Shown here: positions 1-8,881 of the stretch, piece by piece
Numbering within the stretch: position 1 is the first letter of the stretch
How the letters are laid out: each line of letters opens with the position of its first letter
DNA from: Saprospiraceae bacterium
GTDB lineage: Bacteria > Bacteroidota > Bacteroidia > Chitinophagales > Saprospiraceae
Length of the DNA stretch: 31,542 nucleotides
NCBI GenBank assembly: GCA_013361075.1
Contig: JABWAJ010000004.1
Location: 1 to 31,542, forward strand
Reading direction: 5' to 3'
Made by a program: the position numbers and the translations under genes
The notes under the pieces: generated by a model
Seen by the model: the letters and a program-made list of their open reading frames with translations, nothing else
What the model was told of the DNA's origin: nothing
The model's database searches: none

Positions 1-26
1 TTCAAGAATCAGAGGGAAACGGAGCA

Positions 27-59
27 ACGTTTACTAAACTTTAAAAGTTTAGTAAACGT
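27..59. repeat. 33-nt near-perfect palindrome (16-bp arms)
   Basis: The arms ACGTTTACTAAACTTT (27-42) and its exact reverse complement (44-59) are separated by one base. No T-tract follows, so a classical terminator is not obvious. It could be a terminator of an upstream gene outside the window, an operator, or part of a repeat family. The hydrolase start lies 120 bases downstream. Confidence 0.75.
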
Positions 60-179
60 CATGTTGACAAGAATGTCCAGTAGCATGTGTTTGGAGATGT
101 AAAAATTTGAAGGTAAATTTGAAGAATTACAGACAATATTGCCTAATAATAAAAAGTATAACTAAACTAATGAATTACC

Positions 180-1487
180 ATGGGAACAAGAAACAAATGT
201 GGCGTTAACAGGCAAGCCGTAGTTATCATTCATGGGATGGGAGAACAAAGACCTATGGACACTTTGCGCTCCTTTGTAAATGCAATAAAAAAACACCTTG
301 AAGACCTTGACGACAGTGAAAAAAACACACGATTGAGAAGTAAAGCGGATGGGGTATCTGAAATTTATGAAACAAGACGATTAAGCCTCAGTGCATCAAA
401 AAAACGTCCTATTACTGATTTTTACGAGTTTTATTGGGCTCACAACATGAGGAATAATAGTTTTCAGGACATTCTCTTATGGCTTTTAAAATTATTATTT
501 TCAAGAAGAAAAAAAATACCCAAAAGATTAGGATTAGTTTGGTGTACGGTTTGGTTGTTATTGTTATTTTCAATAATAACCGTAGTAGCAGTAACGCAGA
601 TTGTAGGTGTCAATAAAATAAATTCACTGCTATCAGCATTTGTGGCATTACCAACGTTGATCTCTATAATTACCTTATCCATAAAATCCTCTTTTTTAAA
701 TTCTATAGGTGATGCAGGTCGGTATTTTACTCCATCCCCAAATAACATTGGCGAAAGGAGCCGCATTCGCCAACAAGGGATTACTTTTCTAAAAAAAATT
801 CATGACACCACCAGTAATGAAAAATACGGGCGAATAATTGTTGTTGCACACAGTTTAGGAAGTGTAATTGCCTATGATCTTTTAAGACTGTTGTGGACTG
901 AATATAATGAAAGCTATGGACATGTTTCTGTCATTGATCAAAGTGCCATCAGTGAGATTGAAATTCAATGTAACAAAGCAGATGGCATTACCAACCCTGT
1001 CTCGTTTCAGCATTTACAGTATAAGTGCTGGATGCAGCAAAAGTCAGTAGGAAATAAATGGTTGATTTCTGATTTTATCACCATTGGATCTCCTTTGTGC
1101 AATGCTGATTATTTGTTGATGAACAATGTTTCTTTTGATGAGTTAAAAAACCAGAGGGAGTTCCCTTCTTGCCCCCCTGTTTTAGATGACATTACAAAAA
1201 CAATCCACTATAATTCAAAACCTTATAATGTCGAAGAAAAAATAAGAACGGTAAAAATTCTTCACCATGCAGCACTTTTTGCAATTACCCGATGGACAAA
1301 CATCTATTTTTCTTCAGATTTTATTGGTGGCCCCATGCAACGACTATTTGGCAAAGGAGTAAAAGATGAAAGCATTGTGAGAAAATCATTATGGTTCTTT
1401 CCGGGAGGGCATACCAACTATTGGGACTTTGATAACAAAGCTTCTTTATCAAAGATCGTTGAAGCACTACGATTAAAGACCCGTTAA
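180..1487 (+). CDS. Membrane-embedded alpha/beta-hydrolase-like (lipase-type) protein
   Basis: This 435-residue protein has alpha/beta-hydrolase hallmarks. The N-terminal strand-loop VVIIHGMG (residues 14-21) fits an oxyanion-hole HG motif. AHSLGS (223-228) fits a nucleophile elbow with Ser225. A late His in GGHTNYW (near 411) could complete the triad. Unusually, two hydrophobic helices (about 117-140 and 148-168) sit between the first strand and the nucleophile, so the enzyme is probably anchored in the inner membrane. No signal peptide is visible. Substrate is unknown; an esterase or lipase role is inference from fold only. It lies 62 bases before a creatininase-family gene on the same strand, with no functional link evident. 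The ATG at 180 is the first usable start and leaves only 13 residues before the first strand. Confidence 0.75.
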   Translation: MGTRNKCGVNRQAVVIIHGMGEQRPMDTLRSFVNAIKKHLEDLDDSEKNTRLRSKADGVSEIYETRRLSLSASKKRPITDFYEFYWAHNMRNNSFQDILLWLLKLLFSRRKKIPKRLGLVWCTVWLLLLFSIITVVAVTQIVGVNKINSLLSAFVALPTLISIITLSIKSSFLNSIGDAGRYFTPSPNNIGERSRIRQQGITFLKKIHDTTSNEKYGRIIVVAHSLGSVIAYDLLRLLWTEYNESYGHVSVIDQSAISEIEIQCNKADGITNPVSFQHLQYKCWMQQKSVGNKWLISDFITIGSPLCNADYLLMNNVSFDELKNQREFPSCPPVLDDITKTIHYNSKPYNVEEKIRTVKILHHAALFAITRWTNIYFSSDFIGGPMQRLFGKGVKDESIVRKSLWFFPGGHTNYWDFDNKASLSKIVEALRLKTR

Positions 1488-1549
1488 CTGCAACTGCTTG
1501 CAGGGATGGAAAAAACAGGATAGCTTTGGCAACTACAAACACTTTCACA

Positions 1550-2311
1550 ATGAGGCCATACATCTTAGCCGAAACCAACTGGAAAAGCGTAAAAGATGAA
1601 GCATTTAGTCTGGCTGTTCTCCCCTGGGGTGCTACCGAAGCACACAATTACCACCTGCCTTATGCAACCGACGTCATTGAAGCCGACTACATTGCGGCAG
1701 CATCTGCCCAAATAGCCTGGGAAAGCGGCGCTAAAATCATCGTATTGCCCACCATTCCTTTTGGCGTCAATACCGGGCAGGCGGACATCAAGCTGGACAT
1801 CAACCTCAACCCCAGTACACAACTCGCTATCCTGGGCGATATTATCGAAGTATTGAACCGGCAGGGCATCCATAAATTATTGATTTTGAACAGCCACGGC
1901 GGCAACGACTTTAAACCCCTCATCCGGGAATTGGGGTTAAAATTTCCAAAAATGTTGTTGTGTACCTGCAATTGGTTTCAGGCTTTAAACAAAAAAGATT
2001 TTTTTGAACACCAGGGCGACCATGCAGATGAAATGGAAACCAGTTTAATCCTTTACCTGACGCCTCATTTGGTACGTCCTTTAGAAGAAGCCGGTTTGGG
2101 CAATGAAAAAAAGCATAAAATCAAGGCATTTACGGAAGGTTGGGCCTGGACGGAGCGAAAATGGTCACAAATTTCGGAAGACACCGGCGTTGGCAACCCA
2201 AAACTTTCTACTGCCGAAAAGGGGGGAAAGTATTTCAAAGCAGTCACTCTAAAAATTGCTGACCTTTTGATTGAATTGGCCAACAGCAATGAGAATAAGC
2301 TTTATGAGTAA
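1550..2311 (+). CDS. Creatininase-family amidohydrolase
   Basis: The protein matches the creatininase / creatinine amidohydrolase family, metal-dependent enzymes that hydrolyse cyclic or linear amides. Visible metal and active-site positions are Glu30 and His32 in WGATEAH, Asp41 in ATDVIE, His116 in SHGGND, and the GDHADEMETS block with His158 and Glu161. The length of 253 residues is usual for the family. I chose the ATG at 1550; a TTG at 1526 would add eight low-complexity residues and looks less likely. Family members include creatininase, FAPy deformylase (ArfB) and the mycofactocin protein MftE, so the exact substrate cannot be called. No riboflavin or mycofactocin genes are nearby. The next gene starts 19 bases downstream. 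Confidence 0.9.
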   Translation: MRPYILAETNWKSVKDEAFSLAVLPWGATEAHNYHLPYATDVIEADYIAAASAQIAWESGAKIIVLPTIPFGVNTGQADIKLDINLNPSTQLAILGDIIEVLNRQGIHKLLILNSHGGNDFKPLIRELGLKFPKMLLCTCNWFQALNKKDFFEHQGDHADEMETSLILYLTPHLVRPLEEAGLGNEKKHKIKAFTEGWAWTERKWSQISEDTGVGNPKLSTAEKGGKYFKAVTLKIADLLIELANSNENKLYE

Positions 2312-2330
2312 TTTTGAAAATACAGCAACC

Positions 2331-3002
2331 ATGAAAAAAATTTTCCAAACCTTCCTCCTCTTTATCCTGCTAAAAGGAGCGCTCATGGCTCAAACGGTCA
2401 ACCAGATTTCTATTATCCCAACTAATCCGACAGCAAGCGATACAATTTTTATCATCTCCGATCTTTCTTACCGCGGGAACTGCCCATTTGGGTTGGTGTA
2501 TTCCTACACGGATGTTACCGATTCATTAATTCAGATTTTTCCCACTTATTGTGGTTATTGGGATACCACCCTTTGCAACAGCGTAGATACTTTTAAAATT
2601 GGTCCTTTTCCCAACGGGGATTACCATATCCGGATACAATACCATCAGGGGAGTATTTGCCCCATCAGCAACTTCGATGCCACCATTTACCAGGTCGATA
2701 CTTCATTAACGGTTAGCAACACCACGTCGGTATTGCCAGATATTAACCTTCGTTTTTTGCTAAGAATATATCCGAATCCTGCTAAAACCCAGCTTACAAT
2801 CTATAGTGATCATTTCAATGAATCGCATGAATATCACTTAAGAATAACCAATTTATTGGGCCGGGAAATTTTTCAAAGCAGCATTTCTCAAACTGAATTG
2901 ACGATAAATACCACCGACTGGAAGGAAAAAGGAATTTATTTTGTGTCTATTTTTGATGAGCACCATAACAAGGTCAGCGTTCAAAAAATTGTGATAGAAT
3001 AA
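2331..3002 (+). CDS. Small secreted protein with T9SS type A sorting domain
   Basis: The 223-residue protein starts with a signal peptide (MKKIFQTFLLFILLKG, cut near ALMAQ at 17-21). It ends in a typical Por-secretion C-terminal domain, residues about 143-223: IYPNPAKTQLTIYS, then ITNLLGREIF, then KGIYFVSI and a final VQKIVIE. This sends it through the outer membrane by the type IX system. The mature part (22-142) is a small beta-rich domain with four Cys (51, 74, 82, 110) that could form disulfides; its function is not recognisable. The start at 2331 is preferred over upstream in-frame starts because it begins the signal peptide exactly. It ends 13 bases from the convergent histidine kinase gene. 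Confidence 0.88.
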   Translation: MKKIFQTFLLFILLKGALMAQTVNQISIIPTNPTASDTIFIISDLSYRGNCPFGLVYSYTDVTDSLIQIFPTYCGYWDTTLCNSVDTFKIGPFPNGDYHIRIQYHQGSICPISNFDATIYQVDTSLTVSNTTSVLPDINLRFLLRIYPNPAKTQLTIYSDHFNESHEYHLRITNLLGREIFQSSISQTELTINTTDWKEKGIYFVSIFDEHHNKVSVQKIVIE

Positions 3003-3015
3003 TCAAATTCGGCCT

Positions 3016-4905
3016 TTACAGCAAGGGCACCTTTACCACGAACTGATCCTCCTCTTCCCCTGCCCAAACCCGGCACTTTGTGAGCAAAGCATAGCGGTTG
3101 ATGATGTTTTGCAGGCCTACGCCTGTAGAAATCGGAGCGGTAGCACGCAATTGCAGGCGGTTTTTTACCAAAAGTGTCTTGTTTTCAACGGATACCGTAA
3201 CCACCAATGGTTCTTTCACCGACATCCTGTTGTGTTTTACGGCGTTTTCAATCAGCAATTGCAGGGTCAGCGGGGCAATTTTACAGGTATCCAAAATCTC
3301 TTCGGGCAACTCAATGCGCAGGTCGTATTTCTGTTCAAACCGGATTTTCAGCAAAAAAGAATACGCCTGTATGAACTCTAATTCCGTGCGCAACGACACC
3401 AGCGATTGTTCCTTTTGTTCCAGAATGTAGCGGTAGGAACGCGACAATTGGTCGATGAACTGTTCGGAAAGATCAGCATTTACCCTTACTAATGAAGACA
3501 AAATGCTGAGGCTGTTGAATAAAAAATGGGGATTCACCTGCGAGCGCAACAGGGCGACCTCATTGAGCAATTGTTGTCGCTCCAATTCGTCCGACCGGAG
3601 CTGCAACAATTGGGAGCGCCGCCTGAAATACAACATGCGTACCAAAAAAGCCAACGCGACAATGAGTACCCCAAGAACCCCAACCGTAAGCCAGTTAAGG
3701 GTTCTGTCTTTATTGCGCAGGGTTTGCTGGTGAGCCATCTGGACTCTGAAATTTTCTTTTTCGCGGTCCAGACTGTCAATGGCCATCTGGCGCTGGATTT
3801 CCATTTGCTTCAGTTTTTGCTCCGTTTCGTATTGCTGGAGGCTGTCTTTAACGATGACTGCCTGTTCGAGGTATTCCAACGCCTTCCGGTAATTGCCCTG
3901 CATCTGGAATGCGGTATAAAGACACTCGCAGGCATACCTTTCCTCCTGGTTGGGGCTACCGAGCCTCCGGGCAATGCCGAGCGCGTTGCTGCATACCTGA
4001 ATTGCCATGGGGTAGCGCTTCAGTTGAAGCCACAAATCCCCCATGCTGATGTAGGCATCGGCCAGCCCTTCCTCGTCGCCCATCTCCTGAAATATTTCGA
4101 TTTCCTGGTCAAAATCTGCCATAGCCTCCTGATACCTGCCCTGGTAACACCGGATGACAGCCCTGTTGTGCAGCGAAGTGGCCAACCCATGCCTGTTACC
4201 GGATTTTTGCTGCAGGGCCATCGTTTTTTCACCGAAAATCAAAGCTTTGTCAAATTCGTTCTGATCGAGGTAAACAGCCGACAGGTTGCCATACACAAAT
4301 GACAACCCGTTTTCATTACCCAATGCTTCGTAAATTTTGCGGGCTTTCTCTAAATAATCCAGGATGATGGAATCCTGGCCCGGGATTTCGTAATAGATGG
4401 TTGCAATGCTGACATAGCCATCGGCGGCCATCTTTTGATCGCCTGTTTCTGTGGCTAATTGCAGAGATTTTGTGATGTAATCTATGGCCTTTGGCAAATT
4501 GCTTTGAATGCGGTAAACATCAGCCATATTGCGGTACACGGTAGCCATGTAATTCCGGTCGGGGGCTTTTGCCAGCAAGGCAAGGCTCTGCTCGTAGTGC
4601 TGAATGGCTTTGGCATAATTACTTTGAAAGCGATAAGACAATCCAATGCTGTTCAAAGCCCGGGCCTGCCACCCCAACAGTCCTTTTTCCCGGGCAAAGG
4701 CTAATTGCTCCTGGGCCAGCATCCGGGTAGAATCGGGATGTTTATTGACATAACTGTATGCAAGCTGTTGCATGGCGTTCAGGCGAACGGTGTCCTGCAG
4801 GGTCGGATTATTCCAAACCCGCCACAGGTAGCCTGCATTGACCTGTGCGGAAAGGAAAGTCAAGGCAAACAAAAAGCTGATGAAAAGAAGGATTGCTTTT
4901 TTCAT
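3016..4905 (-). CDS. TPR-repeat sensor histidine kinase, LytS/YehU type
   Basis: The 629-residue protein has a signal peptide (1-20), a run of TPR-like repeats (about 40-350; for example residues 80-110, 120-150, 240-270), a coiled coil (about 355-400), one membrane helix (403-425) and a His_kinase plus HATPase region. The phospho-acceptor His460 lies in NPHFLFN, and the N-box is LIENAVKHN (551-559). The TPR part is predicted to face the periplasm. Such kinases normally signal to a LytTR response regulator, but none lies in this window, so its partner is elsewhere or just beyond. It is divergent from nhaA, and a good promoter sits directly upstream (4928-4959). Confidence 0.92.
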   Translation of the reverse strand: MKKAILLFISFLFALTFLSAQVNAGYLWRVWNNPTLQDTVRLNAMQQLAYSYVNKHPDSTRMLAQEQLAFAREKGLLGWQARALNSIGLSYRFQSNYAKAIQHYEQSLALLAKAPDRNYMATVYRNMADVYRIQSNLPKAIDYITKSLQLATETGDQKMAADGYVSIATIYYEIPGQDSIILDYLEKARKIYEALGNENGLSFVYGNLSAVYLDQNEFDKALIFGEKTMALQQKSGNRHGLATSLHNRAVIRCYQGRYQEAMADFDQEIEIFQEMGDEEGLADAYISMGDLWLQLKRYPMAIQVCSNALGIARRLGSPNQEERYACECLYTAFQMQGNYRKALEYLEQAVIVKDSLQQYETEQKLKQMEIQRQMAIDSLDREKENFRVQMAHQQTLRNKDRTLNWLTVGVLGVLIVALAFLVRMLYFRRRSQLLQLRSDELERQQLLNEVALLRSQVNPHFLFNSLSILSSLVRVNADLSEQFIDQLSRSYRYILEQKEQSLVSLRTELEFIQAYSFLLKIRFEQKYDLRIELPEEILDTCKIAPLTLQLLIENAVKHNRMSVKEPLVVTVSVENKTLLVKNRLQLRATAPISTGVGLQNIINRYALLTKCRVWAGEEEDQFVVKVPLL

Positions 4906-4927
4906 TTCAATGTGTAAGCAGTTGAAT

Positions 4928-4959
4928 CAAAGGTAGCACGGAGGCTCTGGACTTACAAA
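4928..4959 (-). promoter_or_regulatory. Bacteroidota-type promoter of the histidine kinase gene
   Basis: Read on the minus strand, TTTG (4956-4959) is followed after 20 bases by TACCTTTG (4928-4935). This matches the known Bacteroidota -33 TTTG / -7 TAnnTTTG consensus and spacing exactly. The start codon lies 22 bases downstream, giving a short leader. Confidence 0.7.
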
Positions 4960-5041
4960 TCAAAGGAAGCTGAAATGCCTTCGGAGGCGGATGAATCGGT
5001 CAAATCAGCAGACGGCTGGCACAGGAAACAAGGAGGATTGT

Positions 5042-5072
5042 TTTGATAAATGGGCAAAGGGGGATATATTTG
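5042..5072 (+). promoter_or_regulatory. Bacteroidota-type promoter of nhaA
   Basis: TTTG (5042-5045) and TATATTTG (5065-5072) are separated by 19 bases and fit the -33/-7 consensus fully. The predicted transcript begins near 5080 and has a leader of about 50 bases before the ATG at 5132. It is back to back with the kinase promoter 82 bases away. Confidence 0.7.
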
Positions 5073-5131
5073 AAAAAATACGGCTTGTCGTTCTTTAATA
5101 AAACAACAGACAAGTCTTCAAATGATGCTTA

Positions 5132-6457
5132 ATGATGAAATTTGAGAAGATTGATACCTTGCTAAAGCCTTTCAACAGCTTTATTCACAGTGAATCCACT
5201 GCCGGAATATTTTTGCTTGTCTGCTCTGTGACAGCACTGGCCATTTCAAACTCTCCCTGGGGCGATGCCTATCACCACCTCTGGGAATATGAATTTTCCA
5301 TAGGTTTTGCGGGCCATGTTGTTTCCAACACCCTGCACCACTGGATCAGTGACGGGCTAATGGCCATGTTCTTTTTCGTCGTCGGTCTTGAGTTGAAACG
5401 CGAAATTATGGGCGGAGAATTGTCGTCGCCCCGGAATGCCATCCTTCCACTGGCAGCAGCAGTTGGCGGCATGGTCGTTCCTGCGCTGATTTACGCTTTT
5501 TTCAATTATGGGAAACCCTCCCTAAGCGGTTGGGGCATTCCTATGGCAACCGATATTGCTTTTGCCCTGGGAGTTTTATCGCTGCTTGGCAATCGCGTTC
5601 CTTTGTCTGTAAAAATATTTTTAACGGCTTTAGCCATTGCTGACGACCTCGGCGCCGTGCTGGTCATTGCCATTTTCTATACCTCCGAAATTTCCACAAT
5701 CAACCTCGCTACCGGCGTAGCTTTCATGGCGGTGCTGTTAACCGCCAATTACCTTGGGGTGCGGAGTACTCTGTTTTACGGAATTGTGGGCATTGGCGGC
5801 TTGTGGCTTGCTTTTTTGATGTCGGGTGTCCACGCTACAGTAGCCGGTGTGCTGGCGGCACTGACCATTCCTGCTCGGACAAAAATTGATGAAATTGGTT
5901 TTACAAGGCGATTGCGGCTGTATGTTACCGAATTTGAACGCATCCCCCCCAACAATGTCTCCCTTTTAGAGCCCGAGCAATTGCACCTCGTTGAAAAAAT
6001 CAAAAGTTTGACAAAAGCAGCCGGTACCCCTTTGCAGCAATTGGAGCATGCCCTTCACCCGGTCGTTCTTTTTGTGGTGATGCCTGTATTTGCCCTGGCC
6101 AATGCGGGCATTTCGTTTGAAGGCATGACCATTCAGGGGGTTGTAACGTCAGTCAGCATGGGGGTCTTTTGGGGCTTGCTGCTGGGTAAATTTGTCGGGG
6201 TAGTTGGCGCGAGCTGGCTGTTTATCAAAATGGGTTGGGCGCAGCTTCCGGGAGATATGACCTTCAAAACTATTTGCGGTTTGGGTATGTTGGCCGGTAT
6301 CGGATTTACCATGTCGCTCTTCATTACCAACCTGGCTCTTCAATCCCCGGTGGTAGCCCTGGAAGCAAAAACCGGCATTTTAACGGCCTCATTGCTTGCG
6401 GGGATTGCTGGTTTTCTTATGCTGAATAAAACTCTGCCGAAAATTGGACAAGCATAA
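5132..6457 (+). CDS. nhaA: NhaA-family Na+/H+ antiporter
   Basis: NhaA expels Na+ or Li+ in exchange for protons across the inner membrane and supports pH and salt homeostasis. The 441-residue protein has about 12 hydrophobic segments. Family motifs are clear: FFFVVGLELKRE (80-91), MATDIAFALGVLSLLG (138-153) with Asp141, and ALAIADDLGAVLVIA (166-180) with the paired Asp171-Asp172 that correspond to the E. coli Asp163/Asp164 ion-binding residues. It is about 50 residues longer than E. coli NhaA, mostly because of a hydrophilic insert around 250-300. Two adjacent ATGs (5132 and 5135) could both serve as start. It is transcribed divergently from a sensor kinase and has its own promoter. Confidence 0.96.
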   Translation: MMKFEKIDTLLKPFNSFIHSESTAGIFLLVCSVTALAISNSPWGDAYHHLWEYEFSIGFAGHVVSNTLHHWISDGLMAMFFFVVGLELKREIMGGELSSPRNAILPLAAAVGGMVVPALIYAFFNYGKPSLSGWGIPMATDIAFALGVLSLLGNRVPLSVKIFLTALAIADDLGAVLVIAIFYTSEISTINLATGVAFMAVLLTANYLGVRSTLFYGIVGIGGLWLAFLMSGVHATVAGVLAALTIPARTKIDEIGFTRRLRLYVTEFERIPPNNVSLLEPEQLHLVEKIKSLTKAAGTPLQQLEHALHPVVLFVVMPVFALANAGISFEGMTIQGVVTSVSMGVFWGLLLGKFVGVVGASWLFIKMGWAQLPGDMTFKTICGLGMLAGIGFTMSLFITNLALQSPVVALEAKTGILTASLLAGIAGFLMLNKTLPKIGQA

Positions 6458-6512
6458 GTCAGATTTGTACGGCAACCACAGCCATAAGGCAAAAACAAAC
6501 CTAACCAACTGA

Positions 6513-6692
6513 TTATCATGTGTTAAAAAAACAAAAACCAGCGTCTGGCAAGTTGAGGTCAATAGAAACCTTCGCGGCACTTTGGAAATATGGGAAGAAC
6601 GGAATAATTTTGACGTCCGTATCTTCGATATAGATCGGCGCAATCTTGCAAGTTTTCAACATCGCTATAAATGGATTATTGGGGGCTGTTAA
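6513..6692 (+). other. Start-less reading frame, possible gene remnant
   Basis: After a stop at 6510-6512, this frame stays open to a TAA at 6690-6692 and encodes a protein-like stretch including WQVEVNRNLRGTLEIWEERN and FDVRIFDIDRRN. No ATG, GTG or TTG start is available, and it overlaps the start of the methyltransferase gene by 22 bases. I do not recognise it. It may be the tail of a lost gene or chance. Confidence 0.2.
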
Positions 6693-7744
6693 AATGTCCA
6701 ATTACCAATCTTGGATTGACATTAATTGAATACAATAATTTCAAAAATTATAGTTTTCCTGTTGAATTAAAAGGCTATGGTCAGTTAACACGGGGGCTGA
6801 TAGACCAATCCAATCAATATTTTTACCCAATTTTTAACGACATCATCATCCTGCATCAGCAATACGCTACATTTATCGGAACGGGTGAAGATTTGCGCCA
6901 AAATATGTCTTTTGATAAAAAAAGAGTATTTGATTATTACAACGAAGTCAATTATAAAATCAAGGATGCACTCAAAATTTATGAGGATTCTCCCAAATGG
7001 GTTGATTTCAGAGAAGTTTCTTCAAAATACATAAAAAATTCTTTTTCAAAAGCATCCGACTTTTACCCGGCTGAAGGAAAATACCTGCTCGACATTGCTT
7101 CCGGCCCGATTGGATTGCCAGAATACATGGACCTTTCCATTGGCTATGAATACCGGGTTTGTGTGGATATTTCCATCAATGCCCTGATCCAGGCAAAAAT
7201 AAACATGGACAAAGCCGGCAAAAAAGGCATTTACATTTGTGGCGACATCACCAATATTCCGCTGCAACGCGATAGTATGGATGTTGTTTTGTCGCAACAC
7301 ACTTTGTATCACCTTCCCAAAAACGATCAGTTCGCAGCTGTTAATGAACTCTACCGCGTTGCCAAACCCGGCTCAAAAATCGTGATCATTTACAGTTGGT
7401 TTTACCACAGTTGGTTGATGAACCTCAGTTTAAATGTCATTCAGTTATACCGGATTATCCGGCATTTTGCAGGAAAGCTCTATGTAAAAATGACCCATTC
7501 AAAACCACGCCTTTATTTTTATCCGCACAGTCCGCGTTGGTTTAAAACCTCTTTTGAATTCAGCGACGACATTGCATTTTATTGCTGGCGAAGTACCAAT
7601 AAGTATTTTTTAAACCTCTTTGTTCACAAATGGCTGTTTGGTGAATTGCTTCTGAACAAGTTAATGGAAATTGAACGTAAATACACCAGATTTATGGGTA
7701 CTTTTGGAGAATACCCGGCAATTGTCATCACTAAAAAGCAATAA
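6671..7744 (+). CDS. Class I SAM-dependent methyltransferase with Trm112-like N-terminus
   Basis: The 357-residue protein begins with a segment resembling a Trm112-like domain (LKCPITNLGLTLIE at 7-20, ending in YPIFNDIIIL). It continues with a Rossmann methyltransferase core: YLLDIASGPIGLPEYMD is motif I around 139-155, then VDISINALIQAK, then CGDITNIPL, and VVLSQHTLYHL as the post-motif. The C-terminal part is rich in aromatic and basic residues (for example HSKPRLYFYPHSPRWF). This layout resembles UbiE/COQ5-like small-molecule methyltransferases; the substrate is unknown. The TAA stop at 7742-7744 directly abuts the ATG of the next gene, so the two are almost certainly co-transcribed and translationally coupled. 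Confidence 0.82.
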   Translation: MDYWGLLKCPITNLGLTLIEYNNFKNYSFPVELKGYGQLTRGLIDQSNQYFYPIFNDIIILHQQYATFIGTGEDLRQNMSFDKKRVFDYYNEVNYKIKDALKIYEDSPKWVDFREVSSKYIKNSFSKASDFYPAEGKYLLDIASGPIGLPEYMDLSIGYEYRVCVDISINALIQAKINMDKAGKKGIYICGDITNIPLQRDSMDVVLSQHTLYHLPKNDQFAAVNELYRVAKPGSKIVIIYSWFYHSWLMNLSLNVIQLYRIIRHFAGKLYVKMTHSKPRLYFYPHSPRWFKTSFEFSDDIAFYCWRSTNKYFLNLFVHKWLFGELLLNKLMEIERKYTRFMGTFGEYPAIVITKKQ

Positions 7745-8881
7745 ATGGATGACTATGGATTGAAGCAATACTATGCCTGGTGGATGCTGATGACCGGGGC
7801 TGTCTTTGCCTTTGTTTTTTATCTGCTTTGGCAAATGAAGAACAAAGAAAAAGCACCCACTGCAAAAATCGAAGGCATCCGTTGGTTTTCGGCGGCTTTA
7901 GGGGTTTGGTGCCTTTCCGGATTGGCCGATTTGCTTGTGCTTCAACCTGCTGCGACCATCGCACCAACAGTGGAAGAAATTTTGTGCCGCAGTATTTTTT
8001 CTTCCCTGAATTCGATGTTTATCCTGTTTGCCATCCCTTCCATCGAAATCGCCGAAGCTGATTCCAAAGGAATTTTAAAAAGCATCATTGCCTTCGCCAG
8101 AAACAAACTGGGGGTTATCGTTTCCGGAATTGTATTCATTGTACTCACCTTGTTTATTTTCTGGCTTTTCCGGGGGCCTGCTGGTTTCAGTGCCGACAAT
8201 CCCAACTGGTATTGGCTGTACGTTCCTGACATCCTGTTTTCCCTGCTCACCATTCTGGCACTCCTTTTTGTGCTGCGTACGGCTTTCACCGACCAAAGAA
8301 GGCACATGACTGCCATGGTTTGGGTCGTTTATCTGACCATTATTTTAACCGCTCTGGCTGAGGTTAGCCTCATTTTTCCGGCCTGGCGAGCCCCCGATGG
8401 AGTTTTCCCCGAGTGGTTGAACTGGCTTCGCATTTTTTCACCTACAGCCGGCTATTTCGTTTTTTACAACCTGGTGGCTACCCTCTTCAAAATGCTGCTG
8501 ATAGCCCTGTTTGTGATTTTGCTTTACAGTTATGAAATCAAAAAAGCGGAGGAGCTGAAAATGGAAGGCCTGCTTTCCATGGAGGAAATCCGTCAGCGCT
8601 GGAGCTTGGAGGAAAAAGAAGTGCGGGTGCTGAGGCGTCTGGCCAAAGGGGAAACACGGGAAATGATTGGCTCCGACCCGGATCTGTTCCCGCCCCGTAC
8701 CAATCCCCGCAAAAACGTGGATGACCTGCTCCAAAATAAAATTGCGCCAAAGCTCCGGCTGGTCAACCGGGAAGTCCTGATCTTGTTGTTCGCACTACAA
8801 AACAAAATTATACAATTCGAGCACCCTCAGGAAGATAATTTTACCGGTAATCCTACCGGAGATAATCCTGCCGAAGATTGA
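7745..8881 (+). CDS. Seven-helix membrane protein with C-terminal LuxR-like helix-turn-helix
   Basis: The 378-residue protein has about seven hydrophobic helices, near 12-30, 45-66, 82-100, 121-143, 158-178, 190-212 and 234-262. A cytoplasmic tail follows. Residues about 288-352 read like a degenerate LuxR/GerE DNA-binding domain: LEEKEVRVLRRLAKGETREM resembles the opening T-x-x-E-x-E-V-L-x-x-x-A-x-G, then PPRTNPRKNVDDLLQNK and LRLVNREVLIL. That would make it a membrane-tethered regulator, but this is inference and the recognition helix is atypical. The tail ends in a repeated NFTGNPTGDNPAED-like segment. It starts with zero spacing after the methyltransferase stop, which suggests a two-gene unit. 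Confidence 0.75.
   Translation: MDDYGLKQYYAWWMLMTGAVFAFVFYLLWQMKNKEKAPTAKIEGIRWFSAALGVWCLSGLADLLVLQPAATIAPTVEEILCRSIFSSLNSMFILFAIPSIEIAEADSKGILKSIIAFARNKLGVIVSGIVFIVLTLFIFWLFRGPAGFSADNPNWYWLYVPDILFSLLTILALLFVLRTAFTDQRRHMTAMVWVVYLTIILTALAEVSLIFPAWRAPDGVFPEWLNWLRIFSPTAGYFVFYNLVATLFKMLLIALFVILLYSYEIKKAEELKMEGLLSMEEIRQRWSLEEKEVRVLRRLAKGETREMIGSDPDLFPPRTNPRKNVDDLLQNKIAPKLRLVNREVLILLFALQNKIIQFEHPQEDNFTGNPTGDNPAED

Noticed and set aside
3526..4302. Long plus-strand open frame of 258 codons
   Set aside because: It lies wholly antisense to the TPR histidine kinase, whose domains are unmistakable, and has no recognisable domains of its own.
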